64,000 bases of DNA from Burkholderia sp. SRS-W-2-2016 (GCF_001931485.1 NZ_MSDV01000012.1:186001-250000), one strand, 5' to 3'. Numbered from the stretch's first letter, positions 52,486 to 62,080 are shown. The notes: generated by a model not told the origin, from the letters alone. Numbers and translations are program-made.

Positions 52486-53562
52486 ATGAAGAAGTTCTGC
52501 GCGGCAGCCGTGCTGGCAGGCACGGCGGGACTGGCGTTCGGCCAGAGCAGTGTGACGCTGTACGGTATCGTCGATACCGGCGTCGAGTACTACAACAACG
52601 CGGCCAAGGGCGGCAGCTTCGTCGGCATGCCGACGCTGACCGGCGAGGTGCCGTCGCGCTTCGGCCTGCGCGGCGTCGAAGACCTCGGCGGCGGCTACAA
52701 GACCTTCTTCGTGCTCGAAAACGGCTTTGCGCCGTCGACCGGCGGCCTGAACTACGGCGGCCGTCTGTTCGGCCGCCAGGCGAATGTCGGCGTGATCAGC
52801 GACTACGGCACGCTGACCCTCGGCCGCCAGATGAACATGTCGATGTACGTGTTCCTCAACGCGGACGTGATCGGCCCGTCGATCCATTCGATGGCGAACT
52901 TCGACTCCTATCTGCCGAACGCGCGCAGCGATAATGCGGTCGGCTATCTCGGCAAATTCCACGGCGTGACGGTCGGCGGCACCTATAGCTTCGGCCGCGA
53001 CGCGGCGGGCCCAGCCGGTCCGTCGGCGACCAACTGCGGCGGTCAGGTGGCGGGCGACGCGGTCGCGTGCCGTCAGTACACCGCGCTGCTCGCGTACGAC
53101 GCGGGCTGGGGCGGCGCGGCCGCTTCGTACGACGTGATGTACGGCGGCACGGGCGCGAGCGCGCCGCTCACGAGCCGCAACGACACCGACAAGCGCGTGA
53201 TTGTCGACGGCTACCTGACCTATCAGGGCGGCAAGGTCGGCGCCGGCTGGATTCGCCGCAACACGTCGGCGGCGCCTGTACATCAGCAAACCGATCTGTT
53301 CTTCCTCGGCGCGAGCTACTTCGTGACCCCGGCGCTGTCGTTCGACGCCCAGGGCCTGCGCTACGTCGCCCGTTCGCAGTCGAGCTCGACGATGGTGGTC
53401 GGCCGCGCGAACTATCTGTTATCGAAGCGCACCACGGTATATTCGTCGCTGGCGTACATGTTCAACAGCCCGCTCGCGGCGAACGCGGTGGCGGCGGCCG
53501 GCTCGGTGACGCCGGGCGCGAACCAGCTGGGCGTGATGGTCGGCATCCAGCAGCGCTTTTAA
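52486..53562 (+). CDS. Gram-negative porin
   Basis: A 358-residue outer-membrane trimeric porin of the betaproteobacterial type. A signal peptide covers residues 1-20 (MKKFCAAAVLAGTAGLAFG). The mature start QSSVTLYGIVDTGVEYYNN follows, then the PSRFGLRGVEDLGGGYKTFFVLENGF strands and a C-terminal phenylalanine (IQQRF) for BAM recognition. Two cysteines in CGGQVAGDAVAC likely form a loop disulfide. The ATG at 52486 follows TTGGAGA. An AraC-family regulator gene starts 24 bases downstream. Confidence 0.94.
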   Translation: MKKFCAAAVLAGTAGLAFGQSSVTLYGIVDTGVEYYNNAAKGGSFVGMPTLTGEVPSRFGLRGVEDLGGGYKTFFVLENGFAPSTGGLNYGGRLFGRQANVGVISDYGTLTLGRQMNMSMYVFLNADVIGPSIHSMANFDSYLPNARSDNAVGYLGKFHGVTVGGTYSFGRDAAGPAGPSATNCGGQVAGDAVACRQYTALLAYDAGWGGAAASYDVMYGGTGASAPLTSRNDTDKRVIVDGYLTYQGGKVGAGWIRRNTSAAPVHQQTDLFFLGASYFVTPALSFDAQGLRYVARSQSSSTMVVGRANYLLSKRTTVYSSLAYMFNSPLAANAVAAAGSVTPGANQLGVMVGIQQRF

Positions 53563-53585
53563 TCACATCACGGAGTAGACGGGAA

Positions 53586-54578
53586 ATGGCGGTGGACCTG
53601 CTTAGCGACACTCTCGCGGATCTGCGCGCGGACGCGGTGGTGACCGGCCATTTCTCGTTGACCGCGCCGTGGGCATTCCTGAAAGCGGCGGTCGACGGCG
53701 CGGCGTTTCGCACCGTGTTCGGCGATCCGTTCTACGTCATCGTCGAAGGGATGGAGCCGGTGCGCGTCGAGACCGGCGACTTCGTGCTGCTGCCGCATGG
53801 GCACGAGCACGTGCTGGCGTCGTCGCCGGAGGTCGCGCCGGTGCCGTTCGACAACCTGATGGCCGACCAGGGGATCCATCCGAGCTTCGACACGCCGCTG
53901 CACTTCACCGCGGGCGGCGGCGGCTCGGTCAGCGATCTGTACACCGGCATCATGACCTACCGCGAGGCGATGCGCAGTCCGCTGTTCAGCGTGCTGCCGC
54001 CGCTGATCCACGTGCGCGCGAACGACCCGGCCGTCGGACCGTGGCTCGCCAGTACGCTGATGGCCTTTATCCGCGAATCGATGGCCGCGCAGCCGGGCTG
54101 GGCGGTCGCCGCCGCGCGGCTCGCCGACGTGCTGTTCGTGCAGCTGCTGCGCGCGCATCTGGCCTCGGCGGTCAATCACACCGGCTGGCTGCGCGGGCTG
54201 ATGGACCCGCAGGTCGGCAAGGCGATCGCGCTGCTGCACCGGCAGCCGGAGCGCGGCTGGACCGTCGAATCGCTCTCGGCGGCGGCCGGCATGTCGCGCT
54301 CGCGCTTTAGCGCGCGCTTCGTCGAACTGGTCGGCGAAACGCCGATCGGCCACCTCACTTCATACCGGATGTATCTGGCGAGCGGCGCGCTGCGCGACCC
54401 GCGGCGGCGGCTGATCGAGATCGCCGAGAGCGTCGGCTATGCGTCGGAGAAGGCGTTTATCCGCGCGTTCCGCCGCTGGTCGGGACTCGCGCCGAAGCAG
54501 TACGCGCGCAATCTGCGCGATCCGTACGATATGGCGAAGAGCGCGAGCACGAACGCGCTGACCCGGCTCGGGATTTAG
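53586..54578 (+). CDS. AraC-family transcriptional regulator
   Basis: A 330-residue regulator. An N-terminal cupin-type sensor (cupin_6-like, with FYVIVEGMEPVRVETGDFVLLPHGHEH near residue 50) is followed by a linker. A C-terminal double helix-turn-helix (about residues 215-315) contains WTVESLSAAAGMSRSRFSARF and IAESVGYASEKAFIRAFRRWSGLAPKQY. The gene starts 24 bases after the porin stop. It may regulate the porin or the ior genes, but position alone does not decide. Confidence 0.92.
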   Translation: MAVDLLSDTLADLRADAVVTGHFSLTAPWAFLKAAVDGAAFRTVFGDPFYVIVEGMEPVRVETGDFVLLPHGHEHVLASSPEVAPVPFDNLMADQGIHPSFDTPLHFTAGGGGSVSDLYTGIMTYREAMRSPLFSVLPPLIHVRANDPAVGPWLASTLMAFIRESMAAQPGWAVAAARLADVLFVQLLRAHLASAVNHTGWLRGLMDPQVGKAIALLHRQPERGWTVESLSAAAGMSRSRFSARFVELVGETPIGHLTSYRMYLASGALRDPRRRLIEIAESVGYASEKAFIRAFRRWSGLAPKQYARNLRDPYDMAKSASTNALTRLGI

Positions 54579-54783
54579 TTAGAAAGACTAAGTGCCCGGC
54601 TCCCCGCCCGGCACCCGCCAACTGTCTCCTTTTCCCCGCTTTGGCCGGTTTCCACGGGGTGGCGCCGCGATCCTCTGTACAATTGCCCCAAATCGCCCGG
54701 CCGGGCGGCGCTTGAGCGTCGCCGGGAATTCGACCGGGCGGCTCGTTTCGCGCTTCGCCCCGCGCCTCACCCCGACTGAATTC

Positions 54784-55569
54784 ATGGCCATTACCTACAA
54801 GACTCCCGACGATATCGCGAAGCTGCGCATCAGCGGCCGCCTCGCCGCCGACGTACTGGCAATGATCGGCGAACACGTCAAGGCCGGCGTGTCGACCGAC
54901 GAGCTCGACGCGCTGTGCCACGACTACATCGTCAACACCCAGAAGGCGGTCCCGGCAAACGTTGGCTACCTGGGCTTTCCGAAGACCGTCTGCACGTCGG
55001 TCAACAGCGTGGTGTGCCACGGCATCCCGAATCGCAACGAGGTCCTGAAGGACGGCGACATCATCAACATCGACGTCGCGGTCATCAAGGACGGCTATTT
55101 CGGCGACACCAGCCGGATGTACTGCGTCGGCCAGCCGAGCCCGCTCGCGCGGCAGCTGATCGATACGACCTACGAGGCGATGCTCGCCGGCATCCGCGAG
55201 GTGAAGCCGGGCGCGACGCTTGGCGACGTCGGCTACGCGATCCAGAAGGTCGCGCAGCGCGAAGGCTTTTCGATCGTGCGCGACTACTGCGGGCACGGCA
55301 TCGGCAAGGTCTATCACGAGGACCCGCAGGTGCTGCACTACGGCCAGCCGGGGCAGGGCGTGCGCCTGAAGCCGGGCATGGTCTTCACGATCGAGCCGAT
55401 GATCAACGCGGGCCGCGCCGGCACCTCGGTGCAACGCGACGGCTGGACCGTGGTCACCAAGGACCGCTCGCTGTCCGCGCAATGGGAGCACATGGTCGCC
55501 GTCACCGACGCCGGCTACGAACTGCTGACGCCGTGGCCGGACGGCACCGGCGGCTACGAGGCGCCGTAA
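54784..55569 (+). CDS. map: Type I methionine aminopeptidase
   Basis: A 261-residue metalloprotease that removes initiator methionine from nascent proteins. The five metal ligands are in INIDVAVIKDGYFGDTSR (two Asp), YCGHGIGKVYHEDPQ (His), FTIEPMI (Glu) and QWEHMVAVT (Glu). The ATG at 54784 gives the standard short type Ia length without a zinc-finger extension. It stands alone between the AraC gene and a GNAT gene. Confidence 0.96.
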   Translation: MAITYKTPDDIAKLRISGRLAADVLAMIGEHVKAGVSTDELDALCHDYIVNTQKAVPANVGYLGFPKTVCTSVNSVVCHGIPNRNEVLKDGDIINIDVAVIKDGYFGDTSRMYCVGQPSPLARQLIDTTYEAMLAGIREVKPGATLGDVGYAIQKVAQREGFSIVRDYCGHGIGKVYHEDPQVLHYGQPGQGVRLKPGMVFTIEPMINAGRAGTSVQRDGWTVVTKDRSLSAQWEHMVAVTDAGYELLTPWPDGTGGYEAP

Positions 55570-55746
55570 GCGCACGGGCGCGGCGCGCGAAGTCAGCGCC
55601 GAGGCGGACGGCAACGGCCGCCGCGCGGCCGATTCGCGCCCGCTGCGAACACTTCGCGCGGCCGTCCGGTTCGAGCAAGAATAAATTGACTCGCCGGCCG
55701 GTTCGGTTAAAGCTACGCGTTAGGGTTTCCAGGGGTTTTTGTCTGC

Positions 55747-56280
55747 ATGAGTCCGTCATTGACCGTTCGCCGCATCACTGCTGAGCAGGGCGCCGTTTTT
55801 CGCGAACTCCGTACCGCATCGCTGCGGGAGGCGCCGTATGCGTTCGGCGCGACACTGGAGGACGCGTTGTCGGCCGACGCCGCCAGCTTCGACGCCACCG
55901 CGGCGGACCACGCGGTATCGCGTACCGCCGGCACTTTCATCCTGTACACCGAAGGTCATCCGGCCGGCCTGATCGAGGCGCATCTCGAAGAGGCAGGCGA
56001 GCATCGCGCGTTCGTCGGCGAACTGTGGGTGGCGCCCGCGGTGCGTCATCTGCGCGGCGGCGAGCTGCTGGTCGATACCGCGAGCAACTGGCTCGCCGCT
56101 GCCGGCGCCACCGAAATCTACGCATGGGTGGCCGACTCGAACCGCAACGCGATGCGCTTTTACGAAGCGCTCGGCTTCGGCCCGACCGGCGAACATCGGC
56201 GCGTCGAGCGCGCGCCCGAGCAGGTCGAAACTCTGCTGGTGTGGCACGTGCCGGCCGATTCGGGCGAGCCCGCGGAGTAA
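55747..56280 (+). CDS. GNAT-family N-acetyltransferase
   Basis: A 177-residue acetyltransferase. The N-terminal FRELRTASLREAPYAFGATLEDAL segment is typical of a GNAT subgroup. The acetyl-CoA-binding core is VGELWVAPAVRHLRGGELLVDTASNWL, and the SNRNAMRFYEALGFGPTGEHR ending is diagnostic. The substrate cannot be told. A small in-frame difference from the classic Q/RxxGxG/A loop (RHLRGGEL) is visible. Confidence 0.9.
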   Translation: MSPSLTVRRITAEQGAVFRELRTASLREAPYAFGATLEDALSADAASFDATAADHAVSRTAGTFILYTEGHPAGLIEAHLEEAGEHRAFVGELWVAPAVRHLRGGELLVDTASNWLAAAGATEIYAWVADSNRNAMRFYEALGFGPTGEHRRVERAPEQVETLLVWHVPADSGEPAE

Positions 56281-56535
56281 CGCTTCGCGCGCGGCGCGCG
56301 GACCCGGCCTGATTGGCTTCGTCGTCGCGCCGTGCAGTTGCCGCTCCGCTTCCGCTGTTTGCGCAGCCGTTCCGTTCTCCTCCCGCTGTCTCCATCCCGT
56401 CCGTCACGCGCAGCGCCGTCGCACGTGTTACACGCGCGTCGACAGATCGCTCACAAAACCGCTGATTTCTGCCGGAAAAAACCTGGCCGCGCGTGCGTAC
56501 GCCTGTAAAATACGCAAAATTTTTCGCCGAACGCT

Positions 56536-57390
56536 ATGTCGCCCAAGAAATCGCCCTTTTTCGAACTGCGCAGCGGCTCTGTCGACACGCTGATGTTCGT
56601 GGTCAAAACGACCGACCTCGATGCGATGCGTGCCGAACTGACCCGGCGCTTCGAGGCGACCCCCGAGTTTTTCGCCAACGACGTCGTCGCGATCGACGTG
56701 CGCCGCCTCGCCGCCAATGAGCGCGTGCCGCTCGCCGAGATCGCGCAACTGCTCGACAGCGTGCGGATGCGTCCGGTCGGCGTGGTCGCGAATGCGGAGC
56801 AGGGATGGGCGGCCGAGTCGGCGTTGCCGCTGCTCGAAGCGCGCGACCGCCGTGGCGCTGCCGTGAAGCAGGCCGATGAAGACGGCGCGGCGGCAGCGAA
56901 TGCGGCGGGCAAGGGCAATGCGGGCAACGCGGAAGCTACCGCAAACGCCAACGCAAACGCCACCGCAAGCGCGGCCACGGCCAGCGCCGCCGCGGCAGCC
57001 GCTACGAGCACTCCCGCATCGATCGATTCCGAACCGGTGCGCCTCGCCACCTCCTCGCAAACGATGGTGGTCGAAAAGCCGCTGCGTTCCGGCCAGCGCA
57101 TCTACGCAAAGGGCGATCTGGTCGTGCTCGGCCTCGTCAGCTACGGCGCCGAGGTGATCGCCGAAGGCAACATCCATATTTACGCGCCGTTGCGCGGCCG
57201 CGCATTGGCCGGCGTGCAGGGCAATCACGACGCGCGCATCTTCTGCACCTGTCTCGAGCCGGAACTCATTTCGATCGCCGGCATCTATCGAACCACTGAG
57301 AACCCGCTGCCGGCCGACGTGCTCGGCAAGCCGGTGCAGATCTGGCTCGAACAAGAAAAACTGATGATCGAACCGCTGCGGCTCACGTAA
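56536..57390 (+). CDS. minC: Septum-site determining protein MinC
   Basis: A 284-residue division inhibitor that blocks FtsZ assembly near the poles. The N-terminal domain (about 1-110) begins [22 protein letters not shown]. The C-terminal beta-helix domain (about 175-284) includes [33 protein letters not shown] and IWLEQEKL. Between them a linker of about 50 residues is almost only Ala, Asn, Thr, Ser and Gly. The frame is intact. First gene of minCDE. Confidence 0.96.
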   Translation: MSPKKSPFFELRSGSVDTLMFVVKTTDLDAMRAELTRRFEATPEFFANDVVAIDVRRLAANERVPLAEIAQLLDSVRMRPVGVVANAEQGWAAESALPLLEARDRRGAAVKQADEDGAAAANAAGKGNAGNAEATANANANATASAATASAAAAAATSTPASIDSEPVRLATSSQTMVVEKPLRSGQRIYAKGDLVVLGLVSYGAEVIAEGNIHIYAPLRGRALAGVQGNHDARIFCTCLEPELISIAGIYRTTENPLPADVLGKPVQIWLEQEKLMIEPLRLT

Positions 57391-57495
57391 CGCGACGCAT
57401 GGCGCGCGCTGCTCCGGGGCGATGGCGGCACGCGACGCTGCGGCGAAACGGGTCGCGCATCAATTGACGCATTTGACGAACACAAGGTAAGGGTA

Positions 57496-58311
57496 ATGGC
57501 AAAAATCATTGTGGTGACTTCGGGCAAGGGTGGCGTGGGCAAGACGACCACGAGCGCGAGTTTTGCATCGGCCCTCGCATTGCGTGGCAGCAAAACCGCC
57601 GTGATCGACTTCGACGTCGGCCTGCGTAACCTCGACCTCATCATGGGCTGCGAGCGCCGGGTGGTGTACGACCTGATCAACGTGATCCAGGGCGAAGCGA
57701 ACCTGAACCAGGCGCTGATCAAAGACAAGAAGTGCGAGAACCTGTTCATCCTGCCGGCCTCGCAAACGCGCGATAAAGACGCGCTGACGATGGAAGGCGT
57801 CGAGAAGGTCATCAACGATCTGATCGCGATGGACTTCGAATACATCGTCTGCGATTCGCCGGCCGGTATCGAATCGGGCGCATTGCTGGCCATGCACTTC
57901 GCCGACGAAGCGCTGATCGTGACGAACCCGGAAGTGTCGTCGGTGCGCGACTCCGATCGCATTCTCGGCATCCTGTCGTCGAAGACCAAGCGCGCGATCG
58001 AAGGCAAGGAGCCGATCAAGGAACACCTGCTGATCACCCGCTACAACCCGAAGCGCGTCAGCGAAGGCGAAATGCTGTCGCTCACCGACATCCAGGAAAT
58101 TCTGCGCATCGATCTGATCGGCGTGATTCCGGAGTCGGAAGCGGTGCTGCACGCATCGAACCAGGGTCTGCCGGCCGTGCATCTGGACGGCACCGACGTG
58201 GCCGAAGCCTATAAGGATGTCGTGTCGCGTTTCCTCGGCGAGCAGAAATCGCTTCGCTTTGTCGATTATCAGAAGCCCGGGCTGCTGCAGCGCCTCTTCG
58301 GCACCAAGTAA
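57496..58311 (+). CDS. minD: Septum-site determining protein MinD
   Basis: A 271-residue ATPase that recruits MinC to the membrane and oscillates under MinE control. The deviant Walker A is [14 protein letters not shown] at residues 10-23. The conserved [23 protein letters not shown] and [11 protein letters not shown] blocks are present. The C-terminal membrane-targeting amphipathic helix ends [14 protein letters not shown]. It is 105 bases after minC and 14 bases before minE. Confidence 0.98.
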   Translation: MAKIIVVTSGKGGVGKTTTSASFASALALRGSKTAVIDFDVGLRNLDLIMGCERRVVYDLINVIQGEANLNQALIKDKKCENLFILPASQTRDKDALTMEGVEKVINDLIAMDFEYIVCDSPAGIESGALLAMHFADEALIVTNPEVSSVRDSDRILGILSSKTKRAIEGKEPIKEHLLITRYNPKRVSEGEMLSLTDIQEILRIDLIGVIPESEAVLHASNQGLPAVHLDGTDVAEAYKDVVSRFLGEQKSLRFVDYQKPGLLQRLFGTK

Positions 58312-58325
58312 GGGGAGCGCACGTA

Positions 58326-58580
58326 ATGTCGATTCTCTCGTTTTTGCTGGGCGAGAAAAAGAAGTCCGCGTCGGTAGCGAAGGAACGCCTGCAGTTGATC
58401 ATCGCGCACGAGCGCGCCGGCGGCCATGCGCCCGCCGATTATCTGCCCGCGTTGCAACGCGAACTGGTGGCCGTCATTTCGAAGTACGTGAAGATCTCCG
58501 ATGACGATATCCGCGTGAGCCTCGAGCGTCAGGACGATCTCGAGGTGCTCGAAGTGAAGATAGAGATTCCGCAGGCCTGA
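58326..58580 (+). CDS. minE: Cell division topological specificity factor MinE
   Basis: An 84-residue protein that stimulates MinD ATPase and drives Min oscillation. The N-terminal [29 protein letters not shown] segment contains the membrane-targeting and MinD-contact helix. The rest forms the dimeric topological-specificity domain, with [18 protein letters not shown] and VKIEIPQA. It lies 14 bases after minD and is last in the operon. Confidence 0.97.
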   Translation: MSILSFLLGEKKKSASVAKERLQLIIAHERAGGHAPADYLPALQRELVAVISKYVKISDDDIRVSLERQDDLEVLEVKIEIPQA

Positions 58581-58595
58581 GCGTCGGAGTTTCGG

Positions 58596-58630
58596 AACGG
58601 TCGCGCCGCTGGCGCGGCCGTTTTGTTTTG
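58596..58630 (+). terminator. Terminator of minCDE
   Basis: AACGGTCGCGCC pairs with GGCGCGGCCGTT (one G-T pair) around GCT and is followed by TTTGTTTTG. A second perfect 9-bp stem, GCGCCGCGC/GCGCGGCGC, follows at 58632-58652 between the convergent genes. Confidence 0.85.
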
Positions 58631-58668
58631 TGCGCCGCGCATCGCGCGGCGCGTTTGTCGCGTGCCGG

Positions 58669-60066
58669 TTAGCGGCGCGGCGGCGCCGAGGTGTCGTCGC
58701 TTTCCTCTTGCGGTTCGAGCGGCTCGACCTCCGGCACTTCCGGTACCGGCGCGGGCACCGGCTGCGGCAGCGGCGCCATATAACGCTGCGCGAGCGATTC
58801 ATACAACGGCGGCGCGAACAGCCGCGACACGCGGCTCGCAATCAACGCGGTGGCCATCAGCGAAATCACCAGCGCGTGGCCATCGATCATCTCCATCACG
58901 ATCACGAACGACGTGATCGGCGACTGCGTGACCGCGGCGAGATAGCCGACCATCGCGAGCGCGATCAGCATCGGCAGTTGCATCGAGCCGAACACCATGT
59001 GCAGCAGATTGCCGAAGCCCGCGCCGATCGACAGCGACGGCGCGAAGATGCCGCCCGGAATGCCGGGCAGGTACGAGCCGATCATCGCGATCATCTTCAG
59101 AAACGGATAGAACACCGATAGCTGCTCGTGGCCGTCGAGCAGCCCGCGCGCCTCCGAATAACCGCTGCCGAACGTGGTGCCGCCCGACGCGACGCCGACC
59201 ACCGCGATTGCGAAGCCGCACAGCGCGGCGAACACGACCGGCCGCTCGCCGTGCAATTGACGCAGCGGCGCCGGTAGCCAGCGCGCGGTATTGAGCAGCA
59301 GCCAGCCGAACGCGCCGCCCGCGATGCCGGTGACGAGCGCGGTCAGCAGCACCGCCACCGCGAGCAGATCGGGGAAATGCGTGCCGATCTGGATCGTGCC
59401 GAAATACGTGTAGTTGCCGTTCAGCCCGAGCGCGATCACGCCGGCGATGATGATCGCGGTGATCAGCACGCCGCTCGCGCGCGCCTCGAAGCTGCGCGTC
59501 AGCTCCTCGATCGCGAATACGATCCCGGCGAGCGGCGTATTGAACGCCGCCGACAAACCGGCCGCGGCGCCGGCCAGCACCAGTTGCCGCTCGATCAACG
59601 CATTCGAGCGCGGATAGAAGCGGCGCAGATTGAACATCAGCGCCGCGCCGACCTGCACGGTCGGCCCTTCGCGGCCGATCGTGAAGCCGCCGAGAATGCC
59701 GAGCAGCGACACGCCGATCTTGCCGAGCAGAATCCGTAGCGTTAGCAGCCGCTTGCCGGATTCGCTGGTGTTCGAATGCAACGTCGCGATCACCTGCGGT
59801 ATCCCGCTGCCCTCGGCGCCGCGAAAGAACCTGCGGGTCAGCCACACCGCGAGCGCGGCGACCGCGGGCGTGATCAGCAGCGGCGCCCACCGATAGCGCA
59901 GCATCACATCGCGAAACGCGTCGTAGCCCCAGTCGATCAGGCGCGCGTACAGCACCGCGACCAGACCGACGACGATCGCGCCGAGCCAGAACACGCCGTA
60001 TTGCCGCCACAGCCGTCTGGCGCGGCGCAAGAGAATGGAAGACTCGAAAGCGAAGGGCTGGGACAT
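58669..60066 (-). CDS. ClC-family chloride channel or chloride/proton antiporter
   Basis: A 465-residue multi-helix membrane protein. It has the chloride-selectivity signatures GSGIPQV (near residue 87), GREGPTVQ with the gating glutamate (near 131) and GGIFAPSLSIG (near 335). The proton-path glutamate occurs in FAIEELTRS, which points to an antiporter like CLC-ec1. The last 40 residues are a Pro/Glu-rich cytosolic tail. Divergent from waaC. Confidence 0.93.
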   Translation of the reverse strand: MSQPFAFESSILLRRARRLWRQYGVFWLGAIVVGLVAVLYARLIDWGYDAFRDVMLRYRWAPLLITPAVAALAVWLTRRFFRGAEGSGIPQVIATLHSNTSESGKRLLTLRILLGKIGVSLLGILGGFTIGREGPTVQVGAALMFNLRRFYPRSNALIERQLVLAGAAAGLSAAFNTPLAGIVFAIEELTRSFEARASGVLITAIIIAGVIALGLNGNYTYFGTIQIGTHFPDLLAVAVLLTALVTGIAGGAFGWLLLNTARWLPAPLRQLHGERPVVFAALCGFAIAVVGVASGGTTFGSGYSEARGLLDGHEQLSVFYPFLKMIAMIGSYLPGIPGGIFAPSLSIGAGFGNLLHMVFGSMQLPMLIALAMVGYLAAVTQSPITSFVIVMEMIDGHALVISLMATALIASRVSRLFAPPLYESLAQRYMAPLPQPVPAPVPEVPEVEPLEPQEESDDTSAPPRR

Positions 60067-60345
60067 TGTGTGGATAGTGGGTGTCGGAGGGCGCGCTCGG
60101 TTTGCATCGCAACTGGAATGCGCGTGCGTTCCCCGCGCAAACAGGCACTAGTGTAAGTCCCGCGTCGCGAGCCCGATACATGAAAGGATTATGAAATATT
60201 TGATTGCGGGGAACTGTCAGCTATGCTGACCGATCTGTTGTAACGAGCCGTGAGGAACGGCGGGCCTCATCAATTGCCGCGTTTAGCGGAACCTTGCGGA
60301 ATCGTCGGCTAGAATGATTTGAACTTCGAACAACGAACAATCTCA

Positions 60346-61353
60346 ATGAAGCGCATCCTGATCGTCAAGGTCACTTCACTCGGCGACATCGTGCAGGCAT
60401 TGCCGGTCGTTGCCGACATCAAGCGGGCGTTTCCCGGCGTGCAGGTCGATTGGGCGGCTGACGAAGCGTTCGCGGAACTCGTGCACTGGAGCCAGGGCGT
60501 CGACCGCGTGCTGTGCGCGCCGCTGCGCCGCTTCAAGAAGACGCGCAGCTGGAGCGACCTGAAAGCCATCTGGGCGTCCATCGCCGAGCTGCGCGCGTAT
60601 CGCTACGACTACATCATCGATATTCACGGCGTCTACAAGAGCGCGATCATCGCGTTTCTCGCGCGCTCGCGCCGGCGCATCGGCTATCAGTCGCAGGATC
60701 TCGGCGAGCGTGGCGCCGCGTTTGCGTACACCGGCCGCTTCGGCCCGCGTCCGCAGTGCGATGCATGGCACGGCATGCGCATCAGCGCGAGCGAGGCGCT
60801 CGGCTATCAGGTCGAGGGTGCGCCGGTCTACAACCTGCGCCTGCCGGAACCGGCCGCCCAGCCGTTCCCGAACGAAGTCGCGCCCGTCGCGGCGTTTTTT
60901 CATGCGACGTCGAAGGACGACAAGAAGTGGCCGCTCGCGCATTGGAGCGCGCTCGGGCGCGAACTGGCCGAACGCGGCTTTCGCGTGGTGCTGCCGTGGG
61001 GTTCGGACGGCGAGCGCGCGGCGGCCGAACAGATCGCCGCCGAGGTGCCGGGCGCAACCGTGCTGCCACGCATGAGCGTGACCGAAATCGCGCAGATGAT
61101 CGACGCGTGCGCGCTGGTGGTGGGCACCGATACCGGTTTCGTGCACCTCGCTCACGCGTTGCAGAAGCGCACCGTGATGATCTTCGTCGCGACCTCGCCG
61201 TCGCATTGCGGCATCGACGCGCCGTATCGGTCGGTCTCGATCGGCGATGGCCAGTCGGTGCCGCCGCTCAGCGCGGCGCTCGAAGCGATCGATCACGTCT
61301 ACGCGAACGCCCCGGCGCACGCGCTACGGCAGCGCTCGGCCGCCGCGGCCTGA
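60346..61353 (+). CDS. waaC: Lipopolysaccharide heptosyltransferase I WaaC
   Basis: A 335-residue GT9-family enzyme that adds the first heptose to the KDO residue of the LPS core on the cytosolic face of the inner membrane. It starts MKRILIVKVTSLGDIVQALPVVADIKRAFP. Other family blocks are DYIIDIHGVYKSA, FHATSKDDKKWPLAHW and VVGTDTGFVHLAHAL. The ATG at 60346 is chosen at the conserved start over an upstream TTG. Confidence 0.94.
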   Translation: MKRILIVKVTSLGDIVQALPVVADIKRAFPGVQVDWAADEAFAELVHWSQGVDRVLCAPLRRFKKTRSWSDLKAIWASIAELRAYRYDYIIDIHGVYKSAIIAFLARSRRRIGYQSQDLGERGAAFAYTGRFGPRPQCDAWHGMRISASEALGYQVEGAPVYNLRLPEPAAQPFPNEVAPVAAFFHATSKDDKKWPLAHWSALGRELAERGFRVVLPWGSDGERAAAEQIAAEVPGATVLPRMSVTEIAQMIDACALVVGTDTGFVHLAHALQKRTVMIFVATSPSHCGIDAPYRSVSIGDGQSVPPLSAALEAIDHVYANAPAHALRQRSAAAA

Positions 61354-61515
61354 CGCGGTTCCATTCCCACGTTCTCGCAATCGTTTGCGGCAAAGAAAAG
61401 AGGCGTGCCGCGCAATGCCGCGCAGTGCCGCCCTTACGGGCGGCGCATGCGTGGCCGCGCCTCGAAAAACGCCCGCGTCGGGGAACGTCGGGCGAAGAGA
61501 AATCGCAAATAAAGC

Positions 61516-61559
61516 GCGAGTGAATCGCGGATGAATCGCGAGTGAATCGCGAGTGAATC
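61516..61559. repeat. 11-bp tandem repeat, four units
   Basis: Four adjacent 11-bp units: GCGAGTGAATC, GCGGATGAATC, then GCGAGTGAATC twice, followed by GATTAC. In a noncoding gap. Confidence 0.85.
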
Positions 61560-61591
61560 GATTACACGGCTGTTAAATCTGTCGCTTTTCG

Positions 61592-61611
61592 TTGGACGCT
61601 TAAGCGTTCAA
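61592..61611. promoter_or_regulatory. 20-bp near-perfect palindrome
   Basis: TTGGACGCTTAAGCGTTCAA is palindromic except for one base pair. It has no loop and no T-run, so it reads as a protein-binding site rather than a terminator. About 340 bases upstream of the small lipoprotein gene. Confidence 0.45.
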
Positions 61612-61948
61612 CACAGGCCGCGCGGCGCGATTGCCCAAGCACGTCGCCACGACTTCAGCGTGTACTCAGCGCGGGCGCCATCACTTCAAAAGAGCGCCGA
61701 TGCGCCGCCAGCCGGGCATGCATCGCGACAGCATGTTCAACGCAGTATAGGCGGTGTTTTTCCGCGATGCCGGCGCGCTCCGTCGGCGCCTCCCACACCC
61801 ACCGGAAACGCCGCGCCGCGCGTGCCGCTCCTGTAACACAGTGGTGATCTTCCTTTACAAATGGCAACGCTCGCGCCGCCGCGCATCGGGTTCAATCGGG
61901 TCATTCTGGGATTTCGGCTCGAATCAATCTGACTCGATGGAGAACAAC

Positions 61949-62080
61949 ATGAAACGCTTGATCCTGACTCTGATCGCCGGCACGGTCCTCGCATCGGCGC
62001 TCGGCGGCTGTGTGGTCGCGCCGGCGCCGGGCTATTACTACGGCGGCGGTCCGTACTATCACCACGGCTATTACCGTTGA
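61949..62080 (+). CDS. Tiny Tyr/Gly/His-rich lipoprotein
   Basis: A 43-residue predicted lipoprotein. The signal MKRLILTLIAGTVLASALGG is followed by the lipid Cys21 (LGGC). The 22-residue mature part is VVAPAPGYYYGGGPYYHHGYYR-like, very rich in Tyr, Gly, Pro and His. The ATG at 61949 has GGAGA six bases upstream; an in-frame ATG four codons earlier is less likely. Similar short YY/HH lipoproteins are common in burkholderial genomes, but I know no function. It ends the rightward run here. Confidence 0.72.
   Translation: MKRLILTLIAGTVLASALGGCVVAPAPGYYYGGGPYYHHGYYR

Larger units (their letters stand above)
61354..61948. other. Gap between waaC and a small lipoprotein gene
   Basis: About 595 bases with no convincing gene. 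It contains the 11-bp tandem repeat at 61516-61559, the near-perfect 20-bp palindrome at 61592-61611, and a promoter-like AT-rich segment before the small lipoprotein. Open frames on both strands look like shadows. Confidence 0.6.

Noticed and set aside
58632..58652. Perfect 9-bp hairpin as terminator of the ClC gene
   Set aside because: On the minus strand no T-run follows it (an A-rich run does), so it is mentioned with the min terminator only.
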